64,000 bases of DNA from Protula sp. h YS-2021 (GCA_949752745.1 OX457024.1:48798490-48862489); one strand, 5' to 3'; numbered from the stretch's first letter, positions 1 through 11,611 are shown. Notes: generated by a model from the sequence alone, not told the origin. Numbers and translations: made by a program.

Positions 1-50
1 ACAGGCGTGCAATCTGTAGCAGCTGACTCGCTATCACTCCCATCCTAAAA
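1..50 (-). CDS. PACS: PACS candidate exon 10 (partial, runs off the edge)
   Basis: On the minus strand a pyrimidine-rich stretch ends in TTTTAG at 51-56 or so and is followed by an open frame reading about DGSDSESAATDCTPV up to the window edge. The entry phase (0) agrees with the exit phase of the candidate exon at 4510-4570. An acidic, Ser-rich segment would fit the linker that follows the STPKPKLR motif in PACS proteins. The stretch is too short to prove by homology, so this is a phase-consistent guess. Confidence 0.33.
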
Positions 51-56
51 CAAGGT

Positions 57-2390
57 GGCAAAAGACTAGGCTGCATGCAACTTTTTCAGGGAGCCAGACT
101 GACCAGTACACCCGTATATCAGTGCACAATAACGAACTTAACATACAAATTACCAGTTACTGTTTACCTAATGAAATTATGGAAAACTCAATCAAATACT
201 GTTGGAATTGGATAACATGAAGTCGATTATTCGTACTAAACGACATTCGGGTTATCCAATATTTCATGACTTTGTAACATGACCCGCTTACCCCATTTTC
301 TTGTAATCTAACCATCATTGTTACTTCTCCTTTTAACGATATATAACCATGAGTGTTGTTCTTTAATAAATAAAAACACTAAAATAAACAATATTTGCCA
401 ACAGTATTTACAATTTATGTCTTTTTGTCCATAATTATCGTGATCATGAAAACAGCCTCCTAAACGTTTCGGCATGCTCCTTCAGGCTATCAAAATTTGA
501 ATTTCAAATGAAGCCAGTCACGTTGCAAATTTATAATCTGACCCAAGTAGCTCAGAAATTAAAAACACCAATGTATAACTTATAAGTATGGTTTACCTCA
601 ACCACTAGCATGTACCTTAAGGCTATCAAAAGATACTAGATACTTCGTACTAATGATTCTAGGATAAGACGAAGTTTTGCATGGCAGTCAATGGCACAAA
701 CTATCAGGACCTGCCGTTTTATTTCGCACTATTGACAGATTTCGTATTAAATGATACACTGTATGTCAGTTGATGTGCACAAGGCCAAGTCTACTTCTTG
801 TCACAATACACTGATTTTTCTGTCGCTATTTCAGTTTCTACTGCATGTCCCAGAAATTATGTTTTCGACAGTGAAATTTCTGCCAATGAATCGCCTCATC
901 TATGCAACTGAATTTAAATAATGAAAGGTTGTATAAAATTAAAATTTGTGACTTGCATTTGTGAAATTTCCTAACTCAAAGGCCTATAACTAATGAAAAT
1001 GTGACAAGCAACTTGCAAGAATCTCCCTTAGCGTTTTGTTTGGATGTAAAATTCTACACCGAGAAATTAAACCATCTCTCCGGGTTAACAGACTGGTGTT
1101 ATCCAATTGCTGACTTTTTAAAAATACATACACTATCACAGTATCAAGGGGACTGAGACAATTCGGCACATTGCCAACTCGTCCTGCGACCATATCGACC
1201 CTTTTTGGACACCTCGACACCCATTTATCGGATCATCTCAGCACCCACCGAAAGACACTTCAGCACTGAGTTACCATCTCGGTACAGAGGTAGTTGGATA
1301 AAAACTAGTTTTCCACATGAATCAGAGCATGAAAGTCGTTTTAGTTTTCCTTACATGAGCAATGTTTTCCACAATAACAGGGATACAACCTACAATCAGA
1401 GGCTGCTGAACGAGGCAATGAAACCCTTATATGATTTCTTTACAACTGCAATGTTTTTCTTCAGCACAGGGATACTTAATCGCACGAACTAAAACGAAGC
1501 TGGTCTAACTGGATGCGTAATACTACAACTGCGACTATAAAAACCTGTCCTAAAAACACCATAGTGTGCCTATGTCACGGTATTCGCATTTATGTTCGTC
1601 AAATTTCTTGAAAGAAGTCACCTATAACCAGTTTCACTAAAAAAACAGAACTGATTTGTCTTATTGCACCTTATATGCACTTTGTGTGGGAATTACTCTG
1701 GACTTTACTCACTGGTGGATTCTGCTTGAACTTTGGCTCTAAACTAACCATATAAAGCCGCACATCTGTGTGACGTCACAGAGTGCAAAGACAGCAAACA
1801 TGAAATGAGAATACACCAAACTTTCGAGCACAAAAATATTTAACAATCTGCTTTGTAATTTGACAGTTACTGAAATTTCAATTATGAATATTCGGACTTC
1901 ACAATTTCACACACCATAAGTGTGCGTGAATGGCCAAGTACATGTGCAAGAATCGTGAATGAGCAGCGACAAATTCCTAACCAACACTGACTGACTTTTG
2001 TGTGAAGAGAAATCGAGTTATATGAACAGAATCCATTTGAAACAATGTAAACAGCGAGGCAGATCAAAACAAGGAACCAAATAGAGACTTGTTCTATTTT
2101 TCATTTGCTCCTATAAAGATAAGCAACATTTTATAGTAGATAAAGAAAAAAAGTTAGAATTTACATAAATGCAACTGTGCGCAGAGTTCGCACCGTGGTG
2201 CCGAGATGGCCCAAATTGGTACCAAAGTGAGTTTCGCGAGCTGCCTAGTTGGCAAAGTACTGAGTTGCCTCAATACCGTATCAAATACCCATGTATGCAT
2301 ATACCATTATCAATCCTCACAGTAAATAGTTTTAACCAAATTTTCATTCTGGTAAATATTGGCCAATTTTTTTTTTTAAAATCACACGAC
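57..2390. other. No gene recognised (presumed PACS intron)
   Basis: AT-rich sequence with only short ORFs that lack recognisable domains. A perfect TGACGTCA palindrome occurs near 1771 but has no promoter context. Weakly similar inverted stretches near 1150-1270 and 2200-2280 may be a worn foldback element, but they are too diverged to call. Confidence 0.5.
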
Positions 2391-3196
2391 GTTGCATACC
2401 TGGATTTTTATAAATTCTTTATGCAATACAGTAAGCACTAGCATGGACAGTGTAATATAACTGCTAGTCAGTATAATTAAATCAGGCCTTCCAGCGCTCT
2501 TCAGGTTATTTTGATAGGTTCTTAGTTTTAATAAATAGGTTTTATGGGTTTTTTGGCGTAAAAAAAATAGGTTTTAATTAGTTGTTGGGGTGTCCAAAAA
2601 GTAAGTTTTTATAAGGTTTGACATTCTAAAAAAATAATAATAATTTTAATAGGTTTAAGAGTTTTAAAACATATTTTAAGAAGTTGTTCGATTTTGATAG
2701 TTATAATTTATATACAATAAATATATTTATCTAAACAATACAGATATTCTGTGAAAGTAATCTAAAAATGTGCGTTTTTTTTAGTTTTATTTTGTTGCAT
2801 ACCTGGATTTTTATAAATTCTTTATGCAATACAGTAAGCACTAGCATGGACAGTGTAATATAACTGCTAGTCAGTATAATTAAATCAGGCCTTCCAGCGC
2901 TCTTCAGGTTATTTTGATAGGTTCTTAGTTTTAATAAATAGGTTTTATGGGTTTTTTGGCGTAAAAAAAATAGGTTTTAATTAGTTGTTGGGGTGTCCAA
3001 AAAGTAAGTTTTTATAAGGTTTGACATTCTAAAAAAATAATAATAATTTTAATAGGTTTAAGAGTTTTAAAACATATTTTAAGAAGTTGTTCGATTTTGA
3101 TAGTTATAATTTATATACAATAAATATATTTATCTAAACAATACAGATATTCTGTGAAAGTAATCTAAAAATGTGCGTTTTTTTTAGTTTTATTTT
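2391..3196. repeat. Recent tandem duplication, 2 x 403 bp
   Basis: The block starting GTTGCATACCTGGATT at 2391 is repeated from 2794 with what looks like near-perfect identity, and the second copy ends about 3196. The duplication carries the left end of a small transposon twice (CAGGCCTTCCAGCG at 2483 and 2886), while the right end occurs once (3284-3297). Either a very recent unequal exchange or an assembly error explains this. Confidence 0.9.
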
Positions 3197-3297
3197 GTGT
3201 AAGAAATGGATAATATAAAGCAAAGTAAATAGGCCAAAAAATTAATTAGCAGTTTAAAAAAAATTAAAGGTTTTAATAGGTTCCGCTGGAAGGCCTG
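2886..3297. mobile_element. Small non-autonomous DNA transposon with CAGGCCTTCCAGCG termini
   Basis: The left end reads CAGGCCTTCCAGCG and the right end is its reverse complement, CGCTGGAAGGCCTG, giving a 412-bp element with 14-bp terminal inverted repeats. The interior is AT-rich with repeated TTTTAATAGGTTTT-like words and no coding capacity. The CAGG-type terminus resembles hAT-derived MITEs, but no clean 8-bp target duplication is visible, so the superfamily is uncertain. Confidence 0.65.
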
Positions 3298-4509
3298 TAA
3301 TTTTTATCCATGTGCCTGGTTTATATTCTTGGTTCGATGGTTATTTTGTTATATTCAGTCAGTCGCAGTTTATTTTGTGAACCGGTTGTACTGGCGGTCT
3401 GTACACTAACACAGAACAACAAAACCTACAGACCTCAACGGGACGGCACATTAATCAAGCGATGCTAAAACTGAGGCAATTACATCACGGATAACTAATG
3501 CACAACATTGTGATCTGCACGAATATCGCACCAGCGAAATGCTTCACTTGTAAACTAAACTAAAATTGATGCTAATACTTAATCGTCACTGAAAACAAAA
3601 TTCATTTCTAAATAAATCGCACAGGCTTATCATTGTATAAAATTATAACTGTATGAAAATTGCTCGCTGGTTAAACACACAAACAACACAAATATCATGC
3701 GAGGTCACTGTTCGACATCAGTCAGACTACTCGTAAGTGTCCATACATTTTGCTACAATAAACTTGAAAACAATGTCTTTGTTCGATAACACTGGGGCGA
3801 TAAACCCTGCTGTTTTGATCACGCATATTAAGATCTTAAACCCTTAATCAATGAATTTCGAAAATTACTCCTTTTTAAAAACCTGCTCAAGATATGGTGC
3901 TATAAGGTCGGAAATACCTCTGAGTAAGTACTTCCTCTGTCTTAAAAATCGTGACTCAGATGGGTTTTAATATACAGCATACCCAATTCAATCTTCAATT
4001 GAATAACTTACCACTCAATTTTCTCTACTATTTAACAGGCGTTGGGACAGGCGCGAAACAAATTGGGTAATTAATGCATTTGCTAAGGATTAAATCAATC
4101 TGAGTTTGAAACAACTGAAGACGGCTGAATAATAAACAAACCAGATTCGTGTCTGAATCCTGCTTTTTCGATCCTTCATCACTGGTTTTCGCTGTTTCCT
4201 GCAAATACGCAAAATGCTGTTACAATTTTAAGTTAACTTCTAATTATCAAAATACTACCACATTTATAAAGAAATTCAAATTTTGCAACAAAGTGAACTG
4301 ACAAACTTTATTCTTCACGATACTTTTAAATTAGCTTTTTAATTGAAATAGAGAGCCGGACATCTTAGGATCATTGAAATTCGAGCTAACAATCATTTAA
4401 CGGCTTATAGCTTGCATAGGGCCAAAGCCCGTGCAGGATGGCACGTCGCTGCTGTCACCGGATTCTCGTCACGCGGAGAACTGCACACACACACGGGCAG
4501 CGCACTTAC
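3298..4509. other. No gene recognised (presumed PACS intron)
   Basis: AT-rich, no long ORF, no clear repeat structure. Presumed intronic because PACS exon candidates lie on both sides. Confidence 0.5.
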
Positions 4510-4570
4510 TGCATTCAGCGACGGCTTCGCTGTGGCAGGTGATGCGTTTTCCTTCGCTTGAACAGGCTGG
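4510..4570 (-). CDS. PACS: PACS candidate exon 9
   Basis: A 61-nt open segment is bounded on the minus strand by TTAATTAG (acceptor side) and a canonical donor GTAAGT (4504-4509). It supplies the one base needed to complete the Arg codon split at the end of the preceding exon and then reads QPVQAKENASPATAKPSLNA, leaving phase 0. The phase fit and strong donor favour it. The acceptor lacks a good polypyrimidine tract and this part of PACS proteins is poorly conserved, so homology cannot confirm it. Confidence 0.35.
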
Positions 4571-4836
4571 CTAATTAAGTCCGTGCTTCCGCGATTGCTG
4601 AAGAAAGGTCTGCAAAATATTTATAAACAAGACTGCCTATTGACGATGCCTTGGTGCCGTCAGACTCACAAGACACAAGCTGACATTGCGCATTTTGTTT
4701 TCAAAATACGGCACACAGTTGGCGGAAATTTTAATTACATTATTTTTTTATCAATTTTCGACAAATGGAGATATGTCAATTTTTGCCCGATTTCGAAAGT
4801 AATACAACGTTGCAAATATACTATATATGTTACAGC

Positions 4837-6125
4837 GAATCTGTAAAACCAGCGAATCTATAGATTCGCTATGTGAGTCAGCGAATCTACAGATTCGCTG
4901 AAATTTTCAGCGAATCTACAGATTCGCTGGTTTTTCACCTTTAAAATTATACAGATTCGCTGAAATTGCCTGACCAGTCATCTTTACCGACAGGAGTACT
5001 TGTGTTTGGTGATATTTGAAATTTAATTGCTTTTATATGACTTCTTTACTCCTGAGGTGTTTTACACACGTTTTTCTTGTTTTTGGGAATAGGATATATT
5101 GCAATCGGAATTTTTAAAATTACACATATTTTTATTTAACTAGCTTTATAATGCATTGTTGAAATGCGAATTTCTAGTCTCAGATGAAAAACAATATTGG
5201 AAAGCGTTCGAAAATATTTCCTATCAATATTCACAAACGCTTAAATTAAGTTTCTTGTTTTTTGGGAATAGAATATATTGCAATCGGAACTTTTAAATTA
5301 CACCTATTTTTATTTAACTAGCTTTAAAATGCATTGTTGAAATGCAAATTTCTAGTCTCAAATGAAAAACAATATTGGAAAGCGTTCGAAAATATTTCCT
5401 ATCAATATTCACAAAGGCTTATATTAAGTTTCTCTCTTTGTGTTATCATCTTTCATAAAAATGATCACAGCAAATCTTAATACTATTGTTTCTAAATAAA
5501 TTGCAATCATTACTCCCCTTCTGGGTATCATTCATATTGCTATTAGCCAAATTGCAATGATTTTTCTGTGAGTGCAACACAAAAATCTCTTCACCTCCGG
5601 GTGTTATAAATTGCAATTGAATTACGGTACGCTTATCCAATCAGTGTTAATTTTTTATGCTCGGCACACTAATAGTTTAATTTAACAGAAACTGAAAAGA
5701 CCAGGATTTCGACGAATAGAAACTTTATTCCGGTGTGAAAGCATATAAATTGCTGCATTTTCATCCAATGACCGAAAAACCTCAGCTACATGAAATGAGT
5801 TAATAGCAATGGAAACAGATAATAAAGCTCGATTTTAAAACATTGCCTTCGAAAAAACCAAGGTGTGTAAAATACATCTGGAGTAACGAAATCACACAAA
5901 AGCAATTAAATTTCAAATATTAGCAAAAACAAGTGATCCTGTCCGTAAAGATGGCCGATCAGGCAATTTCAGCGAATCTGTATAATTTTTTAGGTGAAAA
6001 ACCAGCGAATCTGTAGATTCGCTGAAAATTTTCAGCGAATCTACAGATTCGCTAAGTGAGTCAGCGAATGTACAGATTCGCTGAAAAGTTCAGCGAATCT
6101 ATAGATTCGCTGGTTTTACAGATTC
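4837..6125. mobile_element. Foldback element with arms made of AGCGAATCTACAGATTCGCT repeats
   Basis: The two ends are long inverted copies of each other. The left arm (4837 to about 5075) and right arm (about 5868-6125) share the terminal GAATCTGTAAAACCAGCG, several copies of the palindromic unit CAGCGAATCTACAGATTCGCTG, and then unique sequence such as TTTGAAATTTAATTGCTTTT. No protein is encoded. It sits in a PACS intron, next to the exon at 6198-6346. Confidence 0.8.
5074..5432. repeat. Internal tandem duplication of about 178 bp inside the foldback element
   Basis: TTCTTGTTTTTGGGAATAG and the following approximately 170 bp at 5074 recur from 5252 with few differences, for example GGATATATTGCAATCGG against GAATATATTGCAATCGG. 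The duplication is confined to the interior of the foldback element. Confidence 0.8.
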
Positions 6126-6197
6126 CCGAGATAGTCGATAAGTCCCCCCCCCCTCCCCCAACTGAAAGTCTTACTCGGAGAAGAAATAACAACATAC

Positions 6198-6346
6198 CGT
6201 AGTTTTGGCTTAGGAGTAGAAAGAACACTGATGGTATCTATTTCTGGATCACTTTCACTGAAGTTTTCCAGTTCTTCGAATAAGTCTTCTATATCCTGCG
6301 GGTTCTGGTCACCCGGCTCGTCTTGGTCTTGTTCCGAATCCAACAC
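6198..6346 (-). CDS. PACS: PACS exon 8 (acidic linker and STPKPKLR motif)
   Basis: The minus-strand exon begins after TTTTGCAG and ends at a GTATGT donor. It starts VLDSEQDQDEPG, continues through a very acidic segment (DIEDLFEELENFSESDPEID) and ends ISVLSTPKPKLR with the last codon split after two bases. VLDSEQD and the SVLSTPKPKLR signature are conserved in vertebrate PACS1 and PACS2, immediately before the middle region of the protein. Entry phase 0 matches exon 7. Confidence 0.92.
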
Positions 6347-6454
6347 CTGCAAAATATTGAGATATGGTCATTTCTTTTATAATAAACATGGTCAGGTTAT
6401 TCCTTGGAACGGTTCTATGAATTTTTGACGCGTGGGTCGAATTATGGGGTCTGG

Positions 6455-6836
6455 GACAATACCCCCCCCCAGACAATACCCCCGGATGATACCCCTCCGA
6501 CAATAACCCCCAGATCATACCCCCCCCACCCACCATCATTTTTTCCAGTTTTCATTTTAAAGATTGTCATTAACGAACAACAAACTAATACAGTTCTGTG
6601 ATGTGTAGTTGAAAAGTCGATATATCGATGTAAAAATATAACATAGTGATGGACAGAAATAAAACATGTCGTTGTCTTTTTCTTTTCATTTTCAAATTGG
6701 AAATATTCTGGTTGGGGGTGGGGGAGTATTGGCACAGGGGGGGGGGGGGGGGGTATGGTCCTAGGATGGTATGCTCTGGCGGGGGGGCGGGCTATTGTCG
6801 GGGGGGGGTATCATCCGGGGGTATGGTCCGGAACCC
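6455..6836. mobile_element. Small foldback element with C-rich/G-rich arms of GACAATACCCCC-type repeats
   Basis: The left arm (6455-6535) is a run of degenerate units such as GACAATACCCCC, GATGATACCCC and GACAATAACCCCC. The right arm (6712-6836) is the inverted counterpart with GGGGGTATGGTCC, CTATTGTCGGGGG and GGTATCATCCGGGG. The central 180 bp are AT-rich and non-coding. The outer ends read GGGTCTGGGACAATACC and, inverted, GGGTTCCGGACCATACC. Confidence 0.7.
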
Positions 6837-7074
6837 ATATTTTTCAACTACCGAAATGACAATCAACGTATTAGGCCTCCCATATGAAGGCTTTATAAAA
6901 ACTTAAAGGAAATTGTAAAGTTATAGGTGTCCACGTCATGTATGAAATTTATAATTATACATGTACTTTTATATTTATACCCATTTTCCATGCCTTATTA
7001 CCTGCCGTTAAGTGGACGTCTTTTCACTGAAGATTCACTGAAGATTGCAAAAACCTAATCAGCTCCAGAACATT

Positions 7075-7540
7075 ACATATGTTACAGGGAATCTGTGTAA
7101 TTAGGGATTCATGAAATCCCTAGGGAATTCGTGTAATGAATAAGCTCATATTGATTATAGAACTATTTTGGAAAATTATCCATTCAGGAAGGCTGTTTAG
7201 TGATTCTCCAAAACTGTGTATCCCTTTTCACATCGAAAGGAATTGGAATTTGTAACATTACTATCCAAAATAACAGAATATTGCGTGAAATGTGGCATAA
7301 GTTACATAGGATAAAAAATATCGCTGAATTCAGGTACTGAAGTATCTCATAAACGATAGTTTGGCAATCGAGTACTTTGAGTATATTATTTCAAAATCTG
7401 CTATTAATTTCTATAAAATACTACATTGCAAACATGAAAATTCTCAATAAAAGCATCGAAATTGATTGAGCAAGCTATTACACGAATCCACTAGGGATTT
7501 CATGAAATCCCTAATTTCACAGATTCCCTGTAACATATAT
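7075..7540. mobile_element. Foldback MITE with TTACAGGGAATCTGTG termini
   Basis: The left end ATATGTTACAGGGAATCTGT, followed by AATTAGGGATT(T)CATGAAATCCCTA, is matched by an inverted copy at 7478-7540. The inner arm contains its own palindrome, AGGGATTTCATGAAATCCCT. The termini resemble those of the 4837-6125 element (TTACAGCGAATCTGT), so the two are probably related. It is non-coding and lies in a PACS intron. Confidence 0.75.
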
Positions 7541-7850
7541 AAGCTACATGCCAGGTTTGATTTAAATACAACTGGTAGACCTTGAGATCTGGTGTTCCCA
7601 AACCACTTTGTATGGGAAAGACCGTGTAAAATTTCAAAGTCCCGCAGTGACCTTGAATAACAACGCGACGCCACCAAAACCCAATCAGTTCTAGAACATT
7701 ACACATTGGAGCTATATACCACGTTTGCCTGAAATCCCATAGGTAGCACTTGAGATATGGCGATCACAACCACAGTGTGACGCACAGAATGACGGTCCGA
7801 CAGATGGACGGACAGATGGTCCGATAAAAAAAAAGTGCCCCTCCTTACCT
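7541..7850. repeat. Dispersed repeat fragment with GACGGACAGATGG tail
   Basis: The block contains phrases typical of interspersed repeats in marine invertebrates: a CTTGAGATATGGCGATCACA-type motif and a short GACGGTCCGACAGATGGACG satellite-like tail. AATCAGTTCTAGAACATTACA at 7683 repeats AATCAGCTCCAGAACATTACA at 7058, on the other side of the MITE. It is non-coding. Confidence 0.45.
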
Positions 7851-7971
7851 TAGTCAGGTCGGGACATAAAAAAAGAACCACATGCAACAGCAACAAAGGC
7901 CAGGTCATCTTTTCGAACTGTATAACCATTTTTACACTTTCAACATTATTTTTTCAGTTAAAAATACTCAC

Positions 7972-8034
7972 ATCATCGGTGACTTTAAAACGCCGCAGTA
8001 AGGCAATGAACTTCTGTTTTATGTTTCGCTGTTG
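7972..8034 (-). CDS. PACS: PACS exon 7 (KQKF.ALL.RFKV motif)
   Basis: A 63-nt exon in phase 0 at both ends lies between a TTGTTACAG acceptor and a GTGAGT donor. It encodes QQRNIKQKFIALLRRFKVTD plus a final Asp. Human PACS proteins have [20 protein letters not shown] at the same place, directly before VLDSEQD, which is how exon 8 begins here. The short length is offset by near-perfect conservation. Confidence 0.94.
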
Positions 8035-8314
8035 CTGTAACAAAAGAGAACTAAAATTATGAAATTATCAACCTAAAAGAAGTTGAATATTTAAATAACT
8101 TTAATTGATGCATGCTACTTTTATTAATCCCAGCGACACCCCCTCCCTGAGAAAATCGCGGGAGGGGTGGGGGCTTTTCTGCTCAGTTAGTAAAATAGAG
8201 GGACTTCTTGCTGTGGGAGATTGTCTTGTCTGTGGCCACTTACTTTTTAAGGTGCTCGTATTTAAACCCAGTAATTTAGATATATATCACGTCATTCGAG
8301 AGAACGGGGTAACG

Positions 8315-9560
8315 GTGTGGTCTTGGGTCAAGTCAACCAACTCAACCCATACCAACTCAACCCACCCTGAAAGTCAACTCAACCCACCTTGTTTTATTCT
8401 TTGATTAGTCAATTTATTATTAATTACTCTTATTTTGGAAGGAAATAAAAACAATGACGTTTATTTACAACCCTTTTTTTTTTTCTTTTTACGACAATAC
8501 CCATCATATTTTACACACCAAGCTGTGTCTGGTCAATAACGCTGCGAGCAGTTGAATGATAATTCATAAATTTATTTACGTGTGTACCCTTTTAAAAAAA
8601 TTAACCAATCTTTTCACACATTATTAATTTAAATACGAGTTTTGCGCAACAAATATACACCACGGACACGAACTACATTACGCTTAAGTTATTTGTCTGA
8701 CTTGACAAAATCAGTTTACATATCACGTTTTACACACCACAAACTGTTTCTGGTATGGTTAAATTTACAGTCTGGGCACTAAACATTTGGGGCGTAAACC
8801 CTGCCCACGGCTTTCAACAACGTGGAAGCTGAACGCGTTCCGTTTCTTGTATTCTTCCCAATACTGAGTTATCTTTGCAGAAACCACGCGGCATCTGTTA
8901 CTCTGCGCACGCCGTAACTCCCCCTCTGAAGCCATTTTAAACGGCAAATAAATTCCTGTGAACACATTTTTCTTCTCATAAACTTCTGTGGTTGTAAGAA
9001 GACAGTACAGAGGTGATCCCATATCAATTGAAACTCCGAGAACACCCTCTCCGTCTCCGATAATTTATGTTATTTTAAGAAGACAATACATAAAAGAGCT
9101 GATCCCAAATCAATTGAAATACTCCATTAACCCAAATGCAATTCATTGTGACATTGTTAACTCTAGTCCCTGATTGCCGAGTTCGTACTCCATAAAACCT
9201 TTACAGCATAATTGCAAATCAGTATCTGTGTCATCGTAAGGAAATATTTCGAATTATATGCTATGAAAATCTCCCGTCTCAGATGGTTTCTGTGATTGTA
9301 TAAAGACATATATTAAGAAGAAGATCACACATTTCTTTCATCCGAAACCAGTTACTAATCTTAGAAACTGTTTATTCTCATTTTTCATTAATATATTTTG
9401 CCCTCGGAATGATTTCATTTGGGCGGGTTGAGTTGACTTTCGGGGTGGGCTGAGTTGGTATTAAGGGTGGGTTGAGTTGACCAAACATAGGTGGGTTGAC
9501 TGGACTAAAATGGGTTGAGTTGGCAGAGGCCTTGAGTTGGTCGAAGGTTGATTTGACCAA
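8315..9560. mobile_element. Foldback element with arms of AACTCAACCCA repeats
   Basis: The left arm (8315-8395) contains repeated CAACTCAACCCA units, including GAAAGTCAACTCAACCCACC. The right arm (about 9410-9560) has many inverted units of GGGTTGAGTTGAC, including GGCGGGTTGAGTTGACTTTC. The interior of roughly 1 kb has a short internal duplication (TGATCCCATATCAATTGAAA near 9015 and TGATCCCAAATCAATTGAAA near 9099) and no protein. It fills most of a PACS intron. Confidence 0.75.
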
Positions 9561-9612
9561 ACCCCAACGGTGTATTGTGTACTGCCGACTTATCCAAAAC
9601 AAAAGAACTGAC

Positions 9613-9779
9613 CCGCCCCATGGTGGGCCGGAAAGGCCCCTTGATGAAGCGCTTGACCCGCGTCCGGTCGTCTTCATCCACGGCGATGGGGTCGCTGTCG
9701 CTCAGCTCCTCATTGGACGAGTAATCGGGCTCCTCCACGGCCTCGTCCTCGTCCCACATCTCGCCATCTGGTGAGCGAT
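9613..9779 (-). CDS. PACS: PACS exon 6 (acidic, phosphorylation-rich segment)
   Basis: The exon starts after TTTTGACAG with two bases completing an Asp codon and ends in phase 0 before GTCAGT. It encodes DRSPDGEMWDEDEAVEEPDY, then SSNEELSDSDPIAVDEDD and RTRVKRFIKGPFRPTMGR. DRSPD followed by an acidic and serine stretch, then a basic run, parallels human PACS (DRSPDIDNYSEEEEE and onwards) just before the IKQKF exon. The donor is GTCAGT rather than the GTRAGT consensus, but the phase and neighbouring exons fit. Confidence 0.9.
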
Positions 9780-10047
9780 CTGTCAAAACCAGTTATACCA
9801 GTCTTTCAACAACTTACTATCTTCTCACGCTTTCTAGCTATGTGTAGCGTTCGATGGTGCGTCCATAAATTTGGTACAGCACAGTTACTTAGAAAAGCCA
9901 ATTTTAATGAATTTACTGTATTCATAAAAGTAAAAAAATATATCAGTTATCTCAAAAATGGTAGACACAAATTCTCCGGACAAAATATCATGAATTCGAG
10001 TGAATTTAAGTGGATTTTATTATGAACACGAAGCCATGACGTCACAC

Positions 10048-10195
10048 CGGCTGCACTTCTCTTTTTGGCAGGCCTCTCCTCATGGTCTACTGGCTGGCTC
10101 ATCAGCGACAGCATCACCACTCTACCCACCAGGTCCGTCTGATCTTTGACGTCACTGTAGAGATCCAGCTCCTTGTCAACAGACCGCTGTAGCAC
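10048..10195 (-). CDS. PACS: PACS exon 5 (SLMSQPVDHE motif)
   Basis: The exon begins after CTGCTAG with VLQRSVDKELDLYSDVKDQ, continues TDLVGRVVMLSLMSQPVDHE and ends with one base of a split codon before GTGTGA. Human PACS has AEVMQHP..., ...SLSSQPIDHE at the equivalent place in the furin-binding (cargo-binding) region. Entry phase 0 joins exactly to ...VNMAQ of exon 4. Confidence 0.93.
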
Positions 10196-10678
10196 CTAGC
10201 AGTATAAAGGCTCGCACTTAGTCATGTGATGTCTCCCGCTGACTAAATAATCTTCGCATTGTAGTTACATAATGCCGGTACAGCAAGCAATTTAAAACAA
10301 GTTACGGTGACAGGAAATGGGGTAATTCGCTGAAAGCCGCCGTTTTTTATGTCCCTTTATATTTATTTATTCACTTTCAATGACTGATTTTCTTCAAATC
10401 CTGGCATATATCAGCTCATTATATTTCACCGTAAGCTTATCTCTTTTTTTTTTGGCATCGCAATCACCCCATTTGACTTCATAAATGGCAAAATTGTGCA
10501 AGCACTATATGTAAAATGATTACCATGACAAGTACAATCTGTCTTTTTCTTGCACTGCCAGGCCCTAATTTTCCAAATCTGTCGGTGCATGATACATAAT
10601 GGCCATACCCCTAGGATGTTTTGAAAGAGACTTGAACTCATAAATATGATGCATAAAGACAGGTTGAGTTCGCCCTAC

Positions 10679-10804
10679 CTGTGCCATGTTGACCTGCCCC
10701 ATGGCCAGTGTTTTGTAGCCGAGGATGGTGCGGTTCTTGTACTTCTTCCTGCGCTGAAGCATCACCTGTAGCTTGTTGCCATCCCTCTTCAGGAAGTGCG
10801 GATA
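10679..10804 (-). CDS. PACS: PACS exon 4 ([19 protein letters not shown] core)
   Basis: A 126-nt exon, phase 0 at both ends, lies between a GACTGCAG acceptor and a CAG/GTAGGG donor. It encodes [20 protein letters not shown], then [16 protein letters not shown] and QVNMAQ. This is the most conserved block of PACS proteins (human [36 protein letters not shown]) and lies in the cargo-binding domain. It identifies the gene with little doubt. Confidence 0.97.
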
Positions 10805-11462
10805 CTGCAGTCAACAAGTACAAGACGCGCGGATAATTTCTACCGTTATAAGCTCAAATGGTATCTATATCAAAACTCTCGTACTGAAGTAATATTCACG
10901 GCAGATTTTAAGATTCACAATCCTGTGCTCAATTTTCATATGGTGATTAAGCTATTAGCTGTAATCATCTATATCGAAAGTTTTAATTTATTTAAAACGC
11001 ATTTTATGTGTTTCTGGAACTAAATCTGGCGTGGTATCGCCAATGTGATACATGCACTTTGGTTTTATCTTTTGTGCAATAAATGGAGTATAATGCTACA
11101 TAAATAAAATCCCTTGTTTTATGAAAAAACGACGAATGATCTACCTTCATGTCAATAACCCAGCAACCAGTGACGTTAAAACATTACATTCCTTTTTTTA
11201 AATTTCCTACCGACTGTGACACTGAGTGGAGCGGTGGGTAAGGGTAACGAACGCCATTGGCGAGAGTACGACAGAGTCAGTCCCAGAAACGCATAAAAAT
11301 GCCTTTTTACATGCATTAAAACTTCAGTTTTAACTAGACCGAAATTCGCACAGCGAATTAGACCCCACTTGGAATGATAACTTAAAACGGAACGTAGATG
11401 ATATTACTAATTGTTAACAATTTTCACATGTCTGAATGTAGAATATCCTCCTTAATACTGCC
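10805..11462. other. PACS intron sequence, nothing recognised
   Basis: AT-rich intronic sequence between exon 4 and the satellite array, without a convincing ORF or repeat. Confidence 0.6.
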
Positions 11463-11611
11463 AACTATACCGGTAAGGTCAAGGTAAAAAAATTTTATCA
11501 GGTGTACCACTTCAGATGACCTCTATTCATGTGCCAAGTTTGGCTGGTCTAGTTTCAACGGTCTTGGAGGATATGTCTGGAAACTGATTGCTCTATCTCT
11601 TACCGTTTCCA
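11463..11611 (+). repeat. Dispersed repeat, copy on the left side of the satellite
   Basis: The phrases GGTAAGGTCAAGGT, ATCAGGTGTACCACTTCAGA and GTGCCAAGTTTGGCTGGTCT occur here and again, in the same order and orientation, at 14586-14706. A shorter third copy is at about 14440-14545. The 139-bp array has therefore expanded inside or next to an interspersed repeat. Confidence 0.8.

Noticed and set aside
1140..2290. Possible further foldback element with CATCTCGG- and GCCAACT-like words in inverted order
   Set aside because: Matches are short and interrupted; I could not fix ends or arms.
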